64,000 bases of DNA from Owenia fusiformis (GCA_903813345.2 CAIIXF020000001.1:10393598-10457597), one strand, 5' to 3'; positions 38,501 through 51,330 are shown, numbered from the stretch's first letter. Notes: generated from the sequence alone by a model not told the origin. Translations and numbers: made by a program.

Positions 38501-39000
38501 NNNNNNNNNNNNNNNNNNNNNNNNNNNNNNNNNNNNNNNNNNNNNNNNNNNNNNNNNNNNNNNNNNNNNNNNNNNNNNNNNNNNNNNNNNNNNNNNNNNN
38601 NNNNNNNNNNNNNNNNNNNNNNNNNNNNNNNNNNNNNNNNNNNNNNNNNNNNNNNNNNNNNNNNNNNNNNNNNNNNNNNNNNNNNNNNNNNNNNNNNNNN
38701 NNNNNNNNNNNNNNNNNNNNNNNNNNNNNNNNNNNNNNNNNNNNNNNNNNNNNNNNNNNNNNNNNNNNNNNNNNNNNNNNNNNNNNNNNNNNNNNNNNNN
38801 NNNNNNNNNNNNNNNNNNNNNNNNNNNNNNNNNNNNNNNNNNNNNNNNNNNNNNNNNNNNNNNNNNNNNNNNNNNNNNNNNNNNNNNNNNNNNNNNNNNN
38901 NNNNNNNNNNNNNNNNNNNNNNNNNNNNNNNNNNNNNNNNNNNNNNNNNNNNNNNNNNNNNNNNNNNNNNNNNNNNNNNNNNNNNNNNNNNNNNNNNNNN
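38501..39000. other. Assembly gap (500 N)
   Basis: Exactly 500 N, which looks like a placeholder size. It removes the 5' part of the bHLH exon, including its start codon, basic region and helix 1, and probably the promoter between SLC35B1 and this gene. Confidence 0.99.
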
Positions 39001-42000
39001 GGTACCACCAGACACAAAGCTATCCAAACTAGACACTCTAAGACTAGCTTCTAGTTATATAGCACATTTAAAACAGATTCTCGATGACGATAAGATGGAG
39101 GGTAATGAGAACACTGGACCGGAAAGTCCCGTCATTGACACTGAAAACAACAATAACACAATAAATGGGCACGTTCACCCGCTCAATCTGGTAGGTGTGA
39201 CTCCTAGCATTTTATTCTCTCTTTGAACAATCTCATGATTTCAATAATTGATATCGAATTACTTCATCGATGTTTGTGTTATTGCTATTACGTTATATAT
39301 TGAGTGTATTTTGGACATCTACGGCAAAAAACTCTGAAGTGTTTAAAGTAAAATGTTCTTCAACATAATATGAACTATAGCAGAAGGGAATTCAAGATGC
39401 AGAATTTTTGTCTCGTTTTAGTTTATAGATTAACAGTAGATGGATATGACAAGTGATGCTGTGAGCAAAAATATTGGAAAATTGTGACAACATGACTGTT
39501 TCAATGTTATTCTCAACTTGTCTGTCTTTTACTGCCCCTTTAACAGCCATGTGTTTCTTCCATTGTTTACATCAGCAATACACCATTCTTCACTTACTTA
39601 CTCGTGCTTAGTGCTCAGTCCGATCCAGGATGAAGATTTTTTCTCAAATTTAGGTCGTTTAGAATTGCACATTTATCGACGTAAGATAAACACTATAACC
39701 CGGCAAAAGACTCCCACCTTACACTTCTAAAGTCCTTTAATTTTAAATTGGTGTTTTTACATAATTGACAAAACATTTTAATAGGCTACCCGTAGCTCTT
39801 TGTTCATCTTGAATCAATAGACTAAGACATAAATATTTTTTAAATCAGAGACATAAAAACATATGTCTTATATATGTCTCTGTTTAAATATGACAAATTC
39901 TTTTATTTGTGAATGTGTTGATTTTACAGGGGTTACATATCTGTAGAATATTCAAAACCGAAGGCAGTTTTTCACCGCTTGCATTATTTAAAATTAATGT
40001 TAACATAAAAGAATATCTATTATTTTAAAAACATCATTGACATTGGGTTATACAACAATTAAAAATCCATTACATATTCTGAGAGAAACATTAAAGAGCA
40101 TTTGCTAGTTGTGTATTAACTCATCTGAGAAAATTAAGGGGAAATAGTGGTTGCTATCACAATAAAAATATGTCTTTATTCAAATTAATTTGTAAAATAA
40201 ATACCATGTAAAGGTTAAATCATGTAAAGTCAAATTCAGGGGGTTTGAAAAACACATAAAATGGAATTAAAAGAATTTCAATGATGTTTACTCATTTATC
40301 AATGTCGTCATCCACAGATGAGTTCAGAAGACATATAAATGGATGGATTGTCAAGGAACCAGCTGCAAAAATAAACGCAAGCAAGTGATTCAATCACACA
40401 CCGCTTGCCTGATAACACCAGTGTGATAAGATACACCGCCCTCCATAAGTTCTGCAACTTGAAAAAGTCCTCTTTTAGATCATTTATCAAAGCCTGATTA
40501 TGCATTTGCGATTTCAAAAATCATCAGATTTGTCATAATTTTCTGAACTATTGAAATACAGGAATAAATAAAATTAAATGAAGATTCAAACATTAACATG
40601 CTCATCACGCGGGTGTCAAATGATGATTTTCGGTTACCTAACTTATGTAGGGGAGTGTACATCGGTATGTTCTAAGAAGCAACTCCAAATGCAGCATTGT
40701 GACTTGTTTTACATGAACTTTAGAATCTATTTAGTTTTTCTCGGAGAGAGTTTGGAAACAGGTTCTGGGTGGCTTCCCTCGCTAACAAATACTAATTTTA
40801 TAGCAAATAGTACAAATAAGCTGAATTCAACCGATTATAGAGGCAGGATATTACGAAAATTATCTGACAATATCGTCACTTGAATGAGTGTCAAACAGCA
40901 AACGCGTCAATAAGAATAATTTTTTTGTTAATGAGCTTAATATAACTTTAAAAACTGTATTTTGGCTAGGATGAAGAAAAGATTTGATTCGAGGTTTTGG
41001 AAAGAACTTGGCATTTTTTCTTTCAGACAATATGTGGGTGAACATAACGGAGAGAGAATAGTTTTTCGAAAGGGAATTTGTAAACGTTCCTCTTCAGGGT
41101 GGTGATGTTTTTCAAACTATTATTTCTTCATCCATCCTTCAAATATCATCTTCAAATCATCATCATACTGTTTAATTATAGCAACTCGTGGTGGATGGGT
41201 GTTAAGTAATTAATCTTTCCAGAGCAGTCATTCTACCAAGGCCAGTCCTCCTATCAATTAAACCATATGTAACGACCCATCTTTAACGGCTGTTCAGAAT
41301 TAAAGTTATATAATCTTAAAATAATTGTTGTAATAACAACTCTTTGATTGAGACCAGATGATAAATGACACAGTACATCTTTAGCTTTCTGATGCGATAA
41401 TAGTTGACGTTCTAAAGATTCCATCTTCACCCTACGCAGACGGTGCTTGCAGATAACGCTTGGTGTGGATGTGGATTTAACGATCATTATCACACCGAAG
41501 TTCGTGGGGGATATAGAGAAGCCGTCAGTTCGTTCATCCGTCCGTTTGTCCCGGCGATATCTCAAATACCGGTAGACGGATTTGATTCAAATTTTGTAGG
41601 CTAATGCGGTGCCGTATGGGTGTAGGGCCTCTGCCCGGGAAGGAATTTTCAATATGGCCGCTCAATTCAAAATGACCGCCATTTTTCGTATAAAAGGTAA
41701 TCCTTTATTTGACGGGTTTGGTTCAAGTTTTATATGCTAATGCCTAGGGACAAAGTAGCTTTGCTCATGAAGAGATTTTCAAGATGACCACTGAATTTCA
41801 AAATGGCCCCCATTTTATCGTAAAAACTTTTTGATGATTTGGTTCAAATTTTATGTGCCGATGCCTAGGGACACAGTAGCTTTGTTTGAGAAAGTATTTT
41901 CAAGATGGCAGCTGAATTTCAAAATAACCGCAATTTTGATAGTAATCTTTGGATAAGTCAAATACCAGTGAACTGATTTAGTTCAAATTTTATATGCTGA

Positions 42001-45000
42001 TGCCTAGAGACACAGTAGCTCTGTTCGAGTAAGACTTTTTAAGATGGCGGCTGAATTTCAAAATGGCCCTCATTTTTCGTAAACAACGTCATCTTTAATA
42101 ACTCAAGAACCAGAGTGAGCGGATTTGGTTCAAATTTTGTATGCTGATACCTAGGGACACAATCATTTTGTAGCTCTATTCGAGAAAAAATCGGCGTCGG
42201 TGAATTTCAAAATGAACCCTATTTTTCAAACTCAAATGCCAATTGACGGGTTTGGTTTAAATTTTATATGTTGATGCCTAGGGAAAAATAAATCTGCTCA
42301 AGGTAAAACTTTCAAGATGATGGTTAAATTTCTAAATGGCTGCCATTTTTCTTTAAAAACGTAATCTTTGATAACTCAAATAATACTGGATGGATTTGGT
42401 TCAAAATCTATATGATGATGCCTAGGGACAAAGGAAGTCTGTCCGAGAAGAAATTTTCAAGATGACAGCTGGATTAAAAATAGCCGCGATTTTTAGTAGA
42501 AGTATGTTTTATTTGATAAATCAAACACCAGAGGATGGATTTGATTCAAATTTTATATGCTGATGCTTAGAAATTTTGTTCGGTGAGATTTGCTACTCCG
42601 TGGAGTTGCTGTTTTTCTAGTTTATTTAGATTCGTGATATTTTATAAACCAAGCCGTGTTATGTTCAATTTTATTCAAATATGTGTAGGTGATACCTAAT
42701 AGAATAAAATAGTTGTATTTATGTTGTTCATTCTATAGCAATGCAATCACGGGGTACCATCGAATAATTTTGGCAACGTACCGGAGAACGACATTTTACT
42801 AAGAAATGGCAATAATTTAGCACAATATATTTTTTAACTAGAGTTCTACTTTGATTTTGACAAAAGTAAGTATTCCATGCAATGGCTATTTCATTCATGA
42901 GTTTGTAGGAATTCTGTTGGAACCCAGTTCTGATCAAGTACGAAGTTATTGAAATCGGCGCAGTCGGACTTTACTCCGAAAGATGGTTTTTCGATTATAA
43001 CTTTTTACAACATTTAAGTATAGACTTATGAAAAAAGTACAGAATAGTCCTTATACTATTGAATAATTCTGTTATTTCTGATTCACACGACTCTGATTTG
43101 TTTAATTAAAAAAAAAGTTTTAAAAATATTATTTAGGAACGTAACCGGAGCTGGGAACGTAACCGGAGCAGATCAGTTGAATTATATAATTTAAAAAAAT
43201 AAAACATATGATTTAAAGCATATATATTAATAAATACGCATTCGAACAATCCCGTATGTTTTTAAATTAGTATATGTGCTTTAAATATATTTTAATTTTT
43301 TTGATTAAATAATTCAACTGATCTGCTCCGGTTACGTTCCCAGCTCCGGTTACGTTCCTAAGTAATATTTTTAAAACTTTTTTTTTAATTAAACAAATCA
43401 GAGTCGTGTGAATCAGAAATAACAGAATTATTCAAAAGATTAAGGACTATTCTGTACTTTTTTCAAAAGTCTATTCTTAAATGTTGTGAAAAGTTATAAT
43501 CGAAAAACCATCTTTCGGAGTAAAGTCCGTCTGCGCCGATTTCAATAACTTCTTACTTGATCAGAACTGGGTTCCAACAGAATTCCTACAAACTCATGAA
43601 TGAAATAGTTATTGCATGGAATACTTACTTTTGTCAAAATCAAAATAGAACTCTAGTTAAAAAATATATTGTGCTAAATTATTGCCATTTCTTAGTAAAA
43701 TGTCGTTCTCCGGTACGTTGCCAAAATTATTCGATGGTACCCCGTGGCAATAGGCATTAAATAGGCATTTATCTTTCACTTTCAAAAAATGTGAAGAAAT
43801 AATGAAAAGATGGGCAGGTAGATGTTTAACCATGTTTGGTAAAATTACTCTCGTAAAATCACTAATGCTCTCACAATTTGGATACATTATGCAAAGTTTT
43901 ATTTTGTCAGAGAAGATTATTAAACGGATAAATTGTTTGTTTTTTAAATACATCTGGTCAGGTAACAAAGGTGTGTATAAAGAAGAAGATGTAAAAGGTG
44001 TAGTAGAATGTATTAAAAGAAATATATTGATACAGGGCAATGCAAAGGGAGGTCTAAATATGATAGATGTGAAACATTTTCAAGATGCTTTTGCAATTAA
44101 ATGGATTAAACTTCTACTTGATAGAAACAAAGCAAACTGGAAAAAACTCCCAACCTATCTTATTGACAAAATTTGTCAAGATTTTTCTATTTTACTGTCT
44201 AATGTTGAATTTAATCAGGTAAAAGGACTAGAAAGAATTAAGTCCTCATTTTGGACAGATGTGTTGAAAACATGGATTATGTATAATTCAGTTAAAAGTA
44301 GTCCATATATATCAAATAACAAAGACTTGTTGTACAAGAACAATCCTTTATATTTTGATAACTGGCATCAAAAAGGTGTGTATAAAATAAATGATGTATG
44401 TAATGTAAACAATGAACTATTAAGCTATGATCAAATTGGGCAAAAAGTAGGTTTTAATGGCCAGACTTTTCTTCAATACAATTTACTTAAAGGAGTTTTT
44501 AACAAGTTAGACAGAATCAAGATTGAGACATTAAAAAACAGTGAAAGCAAAATATATTTTAATTGTATTCCTGTACAGAAAATCAATGTGCAATCAATAA
44601 GAAAAGGGTTTGTAAAAAACAGTTTAACAGAATCCAAATCAGAAGAGTATTGGTCTGAGCAGTTTGCTCAAACGGATTTCTCAGATTTTTATAAGATTTT
44701 GTTTAAATGTAACATTAGCAATAATGTTAAAGAATTTATATTTAAATGTTTTAATGGAGCCATATGGACAGAAAAAAAATTACCAAAAATTCAGAAGTCA
44801 AATGGAATTTGTAAAATATGCAATGTTGAAGCAGAAAGTCATAAACACTTATTTGTCAATTGTACGAATGCAAAGGAATATGTAAATACTCAAAATTTAA
44901 AGTTTTCTGAACAAGAAATTTTATTTTATAGCAATGAAGGAGATTTTGAGAGCAAATGCCATAGAAACCAGCTAGTGTTTAAACACAAGTTTGAAATTTG

Positions 45001-48000
45001 GAAAATTAGAAATAGTAAAATCTATAACCAATAAGTTCTGTATTCCTGTATAAGTACCAATGTAACCATTGTATATTATGTAAAAATTGTATAAATGTTG
45101 TTTCAATGTTAATAAATTAATTTAAAAAAAAAAAAAAAAATCTTTCACTTTTAGACCAAATAACAATTAATGGTGCAAGAATTCGCTTGGTGATACCATT
45201 TGCCATCCAAGTCTAATCATGATACAAAAAAGTGTAATATTTGGTTTCTGTCTGAGCCCTTTTTAAGATACTGCTTTTATAAACATTATTGATACTATAA
45301 TCAATTCATCCACTTTAAAGAATGAAATAAACCATTAAATTAACAATAACAACAAGCGAATATATCACTTATTATCACGTATATTTATAAGGCTGTGTAT
45401 CTTTATTTGAAAATCAAAGCCAATTCCAATTATGGCTACCTAAAATGTAATATAGAAGGTCACGTGACAAAAAGGCACCCCTTGTCTATTTCAATTGATT
45501 TTTATGAATATTTTATACATTTTCGGTAGGACGGTAATATTTTTTATTTCACTTCAAACAATTTCTCTCTAGCTCATTATATCTGTCAATATCAAGAAAA
45601 TTACCGAGATGCCAGAAGGTAGTTACCAGATTCACCGTCAGATATCAGATATCATGACAGGTATATTGGAAAGTTCCCTAAACTTGAATATTCATCAGTT
45701 CTAGTGGATCAATTATCATATTACCCTTCTGTCCAGTAAAACAAAATAATCTCTGCCCAATAAAAGAAAATACATTTTACTTTTTGTGATTTTATAACAT
45801 GGGGTCTATGGGGAATCTCCCCGACCTAGAAGTCACATTTTCAAAGAACAATGTTTGAACTGTTGAAACTACATTTGAGTTGTACTTTCACATACGTTGA
45901 TTTCAAATATGATATCACCTTCACTGAATTTTAAATATTCTTACACGCATCTAGTCTATTGACAGGGTTCGTACACACCTGGAAATGTCAGGGAAATTGA
46001 TTTATTTTTCCAGGTGCTGGAAATGTCAGGGAATTTTAAAATTGGGTCAAAAAGGGCCAAAAATGTCAGGGAATTTTGAAACAGTAGATGTGTCAGGGAA
46101 ATGTCAGGGAATTTTGTATCAATGTTGAAAGAATAATGTTCCAGCAAAATACATTTTAGGGCTATGACAGGATATAAGTGAAATCCAAAATCATCTAGTT
46201 GTTTCCACAAATAGCAAATCTTTTCATTAGGGTTGGTTGAATAACATTAGATCTGGTATTGTCTATTTGTAAGAACAGTGTGAACATTACACTGAAACTG
46301 AACAATAAAAATAATGTATAGATGATTTAATACAATTATGCTTTTTTGTTATGTAGTAAGCTTAGTCTTAGTTAATTACTGGTATATATTTCATGGTTTG
46401 ATGAGGGGTTAATCTGAGGGGGGGGTGGGAGGTGAAAAACAAAAAAAAATCTGGGAGCTCTTTACAATGTAAAATTGTATTTATATTAAGAAGCTGTCTG
46501 TTCGACAGTCCGATCGTACGTCAGTCTTTTCAACTTTCAGGGGCTTTGCCAATTTTGAAAACCTTAGCACATGGAAGTAGGCAACCAAAATGTGTGTGGG
46601 GTACTATTAACAGTTTTTGAATTTGGTCCAAATTTTTCTTCTTGTAAAGATGAACCCAGCATTTTACTTTGGCTCAAATTTTGTATGATGTAGCCTTAGG
46701 GACAAAGGACCTGCTCAAGAAGAAATATTCAAGATGGTCTCTGAATTCAAAATTGCCACCATTTTTTAATGAAATTTTTGATAATTTACAGAAACTTGAT
46801 TCCTGATAACACAAAATACTGATTATTTGATTTGGTATCATAGGCCTGAGCCTTTTCGTGATCTGGTGATGCTAATTGAGAAGGAACTTCTAATATGGTG
46901 TCAATTGTTTTGGTGTAATTTTCCCAAAAGGGAGAAGACAATAGTAATGCCAGGTTATTGCTATCATATAATGTTCACAATGATAGTATTCAATAGAAAT
47001 ATGTTTCATTAGGTGGGAATTGCCCCTCAAGTGAGTTGCTATTTTTCTAGTAGGATTTAGATCAAAATTTTAAAGTTTCAGTTGTCATTTGGATTCATTA
47101 CAAAACATTAACAAATTATAGTTTGAAATGCTTAGAATGCACCATATACAATTGTCAATTTTGAAAAATTTCCGGGGGTGAACCCCCGTACCCCCCCCCC
47201 CCCCTTCTGGTTTTCCTTCGCTCGCAGTGATGCAAACCCCAAAAGATGCACCTCCTTGTTGACTATGCCCCTGTACATGTATGTTTACCTTTGGCCTTAT
47301 GCAATGTAAAATATGTAATATTAAAAAATAAAATGTATCAGGAATAAATTGGTGAATAAGACTGCCTGTACAAGTAATTAAGTCATGAGAAATGGTACTG
47401 AAGTAGAAACCCCAAATGTTTCATAATAAGTCTTTTTGTCTTGAATAATACAGTTGTTTGAGACTTTTTAGAGGGCGCGCGAGGAAAATTAGATCTGGAA
47501 ATTTCCTTTTTTGCCTGGAAATGTCAGGGAATTGTCAGGGAAATTCATTTTGAAAAAGGTGTACGAACCCTGATTGAGCAGCAACGTTTGAAAATAAATC
47601 AGATTCAGCATTTAGCTCCGTCATGTCCGTTGTAAATATAGAATTTACAAACTTAAAAACTCGGGCATAAGGAATAAAATTGCATTGTGAGGTTACCGAG
47701 GATATGAGCCCTATTCAAACTTTACAGAACTTTATTTCATATCACTTCGATGTCTTGTTATCATTAGGTCTGGTTGCGGTATGATGGTTTACCGCAAGGC
47801 ATGGTTCCTACACGTGCTTATGTTTAGAGACATAATCGTGTTGCGCACTTCAGTCTCCTTTGGCATTGGGGTCATGTGATGCGTAACAGGGACACGATCG
47901 TGTCGTGCATCGATCTCGAGCCTTCTGGATGCGTTGGGATTATGTAATGGTAATACAGGCTGTAATAGGGACATGATCGTATCGTGTATTAATCTCTCGA

Positions 48001-48590
48001 GTCTTCTGGATGCGGCGGGGTCATGGAATGGGTAATAAGGATATGATTTTGTCGTGCATTGATCTCGAGTCTTCTGGATGCGTCGGGATCATGCAATGAG
48101 TAATGGATATGATCATGTCGTGTACTAGTATTGATCTGAGTCTTGAATGCGTCGGGGTCATGTAATGGGTAATAGGGATCAATGATCGTGTCGTGTATTG
48201 ATATGAGTCTTGGATGCGTCGTGGTCGTGTAATGGGTAAAATGGATCAATGATCGTGTCGTGTATTGATCTCGAGTCTTCTGATTGCGTCGGGGTCATGT
48301 GATTGGTGATAGGAATCATGTTAGAGAACTTCAAGTTATGACATAGTACTAATATAATTTGTTTCAAGAGGAATGACAGCATAGAATAAACCAAGAGTAC
48401 TGTGTTGTTTTGTTCAATAATTCCTTTCCATTCTTTTCTTTGATTTTAAATTACTGTATCTTTATATTTCCAGACGTGGCCATTCAGTTTCACCACCAAA
48501 ATGGCGAGCAGCTTAGATGGAAAACAAACGTTTGCCACAAACAACTCTTTGAAATTGGAAAACATCACACACGAACTAATTGCATCTTGA
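39001..48590 (+). CDS. TCF21: TCF21/musculin-type bHLH transcription factor (5' end in gap)
   Basis: Two exon pieces are visible. 39001-39190 starts inside the helix-loop-helix ([20 protein letters not shown], then AHLKQIL), which matches the loop and helix 2 of TCF21 and musculin almost residue for residue, and ends after HVHPLNL at a GTAGGT donor. 48474-48590 begins after a TTTCCAG acceptor in the same phase with TWPF, completing the family hallmark HP(V/L)NLTWPF, and stops after 38 residues (ending ITHELIAS). The linker between helix 2 and HPLNL is about 25 residues longer than in vertebrates and Asn/Glu-rich. Proteins of this group pair with E-proteins on E-boxes and specify mesodermal, muscle or visceral tissues. 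Everything upstream of the loop is lost in the 500-N gap. The 9.28 kb intron holds an array repeat, a palindromic element, a LINE, a hAT-like element and a tandem array. TCF21 versus MSC cannot be decided. Confidence 0.85.
41491..42620. mobile_element. Array-bearing repeat in bHLH intron
   Basis: Begins CACACCGAAGTTCGTGGGGG with a (GTTC/GTCC)n stretch and ends TTGTTCGGTGAGATTTGC...GTTTTTCTAG; CACCGAA and TTCGGTG are short inverted ends. The interior is about eight degenerate units of 100-130 bp, each with TTCAAATTTTATATGCTGAT, GCCTAGGGACA, TTTTCAAGATG and TGAATTTCAAAATGGC. Related unit sequence appears at 46650-46770. Confidence 0.65.
42748..43746. mobile_element. 999-bp palindromic element with 5-bp duplication
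   Basis: Nearly perfect inverted arms of about 440 bp start CACGGGGTACCATCG and end CGATGGTACCCCGTG, around an AT-rich centre of about 110 bp. GCAAT is present on both outer sides (42743-42747, 43747-43751), consistent with a 5-bp target-site duplication. Near the centre each arm carries the direct repeat GGAACGTAACCGGAGC twice. Matching open frames in the two arms (about 69 and 67 codons) are mirror images, not genes. No transposase is present. Confidence 0.8.
43783..45140 (+). mobile_element. 5'-truncated LINE (reverse transcriptase C terminus)
   Basis: An uninterrupted open frame of about 410 codons (43802-45034, open from the element's 5' border) encodes the C-terminal part of a non-LTR retrotransposon ORF2. 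The region after the palm begins with [19 protein letters not shown], has an FKYIWSG motif and a [19 protein letters not shown] segment, and ends with a zf-RVT type C-x2-C-x8-H-x4-C knuckle ([18 protein letters not shown]). A short 3' UTR with AATAAA leads into a 17-A tail (45124-45140). TCTTTCACTTT flanks the element on both sides (43772-43782, 45141-45151): a target-site duplication of 11-12 bp. It is therefore a dead-on-arrival copy; the intact frame and exact duplication indicate recent insertion. A poly(A)-tailed L1/Tx1-like clade is possible. Confidence 0.9.
45963..47572. mobile_element. 1.6 kb hAT-like element in bHLH intron
   Basis: The ends CAGGGTTCGTACACACCT and AGGTGTACGAACCCTG are inverted, each followed inward by copies of GGAAATGTCAGGGAA. 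CAGGG ends are common in hAT transposons. The flanks share only ATTGA (45958-45962 and 47573-47577), shorter than the 8 bp expected for hAT, so the superfamily is tentative. No transposase frame. A C-rich run is at about 47191. Confidence 0.55.
47826..48320. repeat. Tandem array of about 62-78 bp units upstream of bHLH exon 2
   Basis: About seven degenerate units containing GATCGTGTCGTGTATTGATC, CTCGAGTCTTCTGGATGCGT and GGGTCATGTAATGGGTAATA. The array ends about 150 bp before the bHLH exon 2 acceptor. Long minus-strand frames across it are repetitive and not genes. Confidence 0.85.
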
Positions 48591-48869
48591 AACCCATGCG
48601 CACATCTTTAGTTTTGTAAATTGTGGGTATGAGTGGGTCGGAGATCAGTGGACTGGTAATCGTTACTGCCACATGGACTGAGATTAGTGATTGTATAGTG
48701 ACTCAAATACAGAGAGAAGGAACTGTTTTGGAATTGGTCATTGTAAAAGACAATTGGTGCAACTCGTTTCATGCATTGATCGCCGTTCCGTTACTAGTCA
48801 TTTTTTGGGATAAGCTGAAAAATCTCTATCCGAATCCATCCTGAAGCACCTTGAATGTGAAGAAATATA

Positions 48870-49608
48870 TGTGAACGACCGAACGACTAGATTTGTGGTG
48901 TACGTCAATTTATTCACTTTACAGAGCCAGAGGGGCTAGAAACAAATCATAACAAGCAATTACAATATAATAATAACATTGCATGAAATGGCATTGGCAA
49001 GGCTTTTCAATATTACAGTATGAAATGGCATTGGCAAGGCTTATCAATATAACAGTACGAAATGGCATTGGCATTGGCAAGGCTTATCAATATTACAGTA
49101 CGAAATGGCATTGGCAAGTTTATTTGAAACACAATCTAATTTGACTATTTTACATTTGACAACATGAATGCTAACTTAATTGAATGTTTGGCATGTTAAC
49201 TTACAGAACTGGCTCTTGCTTTGAGCTTGAGGGAAATGTGGGAACCAATGGTGGTGAATCTGTGGCCTAACACACTGCCTGAATAAAAATTACAATACAT
49301 TTCTAAGTTGACAAAAATACCATAAATGATTGGTAAAATATCAGAAATATGTGTTGTATTTAATCAAGTAATATCTAATAAAGCATATAAAAGTAAAATA
49401 AAGAGTGGATGGCTTACCAATATGAACGATTGTGGATGATTTTGTAGATTTTCTGGAGAGGTAAAAATATATATGTGGCTATTGTAGTGACTGTAAGCAA
49501 GAGGAAGTTGCACATTTATGTGCCAGCTATTTATGTGAATTGAAACATGAAATCTATATAGTGCCATCTATAAATGCAACTATAAACTTTAAAGTGCAGC
49601 TGGTCACA
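48870..49608 (-). repeat. Left LTR (3' LTR if the element is minus-strand)
   Basis: 739-bp long terminal repeat. It contains its own small tandem motif, about four copies of GAAATGGCATTGGCAAGGCT separated by TATCAATATTACAGTAC. A TATAAAAG box and AATAAA are present on the plus strand near 49386-49400, so promoter direction is not settled. Confidence 0.9.
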
Positions 49609-50298
49609 TCCACGCGGACAACGTTGACAGACCATCACAGTTAAATATTACTTTGTTTTTATGACCAAAAGTGTACATGGTTATACAATTCTAAAGTTAA
49701 ATGTTAATGAATTCTGAGAATTATGCCTTTAAAACATATGCCATTAAAAGTAATGCTTTTTACATAAATGAATGCCAAAATAATGCCTTAATATGCCATT
49801 TTACATTTTAATACAAAATGTGTTGCCATTTACTGGCTTTTTAGCCCAAAATGTACACCCCAAAATACAAAAATACCTTAACTATGTGCAACTATGTACA
49901 TACCGGCGCGCAAAACACTATTGCTTCAGAATATATTTGTGGTTTTAGGCCACTTATGAAATTGAAATACATTAAGAGCAAGTTGTGTTATCGTAATATG
50001 TAATTCATACACTTTTTATGTGCATTTTAATTGGTTTATAATATCATACACTTTATATGTGCATTTTTAAGATCATTAATTCAAAAATGGGCTTACATGT
50101 ATAAGTGATCCATATTTGTAATTAGTTATATTAGGCAACACAATAATAGTAATATTAATGTAAAAACTCCTACATTACCGACCAATTAAGATAAGTAATT
50201 ATACTGTCTACCGACCAATTAAGGCAAGTAATTTTACTAACATAACCGACCAATTAAGGCAAGTAATTTTACTGATATATCTTCTCATACAATTAATA

Positions 50299-50685
50299 CT
50301 ATGTATATGTTAACCTATCAGGCTTTTGTCTTATTCTTGTTGACCTTCGCAGAGCGGATGGGTCCTCCTCCTCCCTCTGATTTTTTGAAAAAAGTAAAAT
50401 TTCAAAACTGCCATCAGAACTAGAGTCATCACTGTCACTTTCAGAAGTTGTAGATTCATTTCCACTAGATACTTCATGGTCAACGTCATCAGAATCCGAA
50501 GTGTCATCATTAGATGTAGCATATAACTTCAAGTTTTTTAAATTCACAACCTGAGTATCCAGTCTGAGTATATCCTCATCTTGCTGTTTCTTCTCCTTTT
50601 GCAGCCTCATGTACGCCTCTTTGTATTTGTCCTCACTTGTTGGTGTAGCCATCCTTATGTGCGTATTGTACTCAATTTGTATCAA
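50299..50685 (-). CDS. LTR-element open frame with integrase-tail-like C terminus
   Basis: 128 codons. The N-terminal half is Lys/Glu-rich and probably helical (KEAYMRLQKEKKQQDEDIL); an internal Met (MATPTSEDKYKEAY) could be the real start. The middle is a very acidic Ser/Asp/Glu stretch. The C terminus ends ALRRSTRIRQKPDRLTYT; a basic R-R-S-x-R-x-R-x-P-D-R-L-x-Y tail is common at the extreme C terminus of LTR-retrotransposon integrases (family knowledge). It may be all that remains of pol after internal deletion, fused to other sequence. Function unknown. Confidence 0.5.
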   Translation of the reverse strand: MIQIEYNTHIRMATPTSEDKYKEAYMRLQKEKKQQDEDILRLDTQVVNLKNLKLYATSNDDTSDSDDVDHEVSSGNESTTSESDSDDSSSDGSFEILLFSKNQREEEDPSALRRSTRIRQKPDRLTYT

Positions 50686-50734
50686 TAAAGTATGATAGTA
50701 GTATATGTACTATTTTTGTAATACCAGGTATACG

Positions 50735-51330
50735 TGATGTGTGAAATAATTTGAAACACCCTATAGTTAAAGTATAACTCTATAATTAATAGAGTTAAAA
50801 ACTATTAAAACCAGGTATATGTTTATAGTTGTATGAAATATTTTAAGACACTCTTTAGTAGAAAGATTGTAAGTATAACTCTATATTAACAGAGTTAAAA
50901 ATCTATGATACCTGGTATAAGTTTATATTTGTATGAAATAAATTGGGACACCCTGTAGCAATAAATATTGTAAGTGTATCTCTAATATAAACAGAGTTGG
51001 AAATGTGTAACACCAGGTAAGCTGTATGAAACAAATTGGAACACCCTGTAGCAATAAATATTGTAAGTGTATCTCTAATATAAACTGAGTTGAAAATGTA
51101 GGACACCAGGTAAACTGTGTGAAATAAATTGGAACACCCTGTAGTAATAAGGATTGTAATACTTCCTCTATATAAACAGAGTTGAAAATGTAGGACACCA
51201 GGTAAACTGTGTGAAATAAATTGGGACACCCTGTAGTTTTAAGAATTGTAAGACTATCTCTATATAAACAGAGTTGAAAATGTAGGACACCAGGTAAACT
51301 GTGTGAAATAAATTGGAACACCCTGTATTT
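50735..51330. repeat. Tandem array 1 inside LTR element (about 92-bp units)
   Basis: About seven units containing AAATTGGAACACCCTGTAGT, TATAAACAGAGTTGAAAATG and GGACACCAGGTAAACTGTGT. Units become more divergent toward 50735, so growth or homogenisation was probably strongest at the 51330 side. Confidence 0.85.

Noticed and set aside
38432-39226. Single continuous frame running through the gap
   Set aside because: The part before the gap joins the bHLH exon only because N codons contain no stops; the true 5' end is unknown.
40578-40883. 101-codon plus-strand frame in the bHLH intron
   Set aside because: No recognisable family, no splice or poly(A) context, and stop-free stretches of this size are expected by chance in this amount of DNA.
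42728-43760. Two similar small frames ([16 protein letters not shown]...) on opposite strands
   Set aside because: They are the mirror-image arms of the 999-bp palindromic element, not a gene pair.
47789-48394. Minus-strand His/Thr/Asp-rich frames
   Set aside because: They overlap a degenerate tandem array and change frame from unit to unit.
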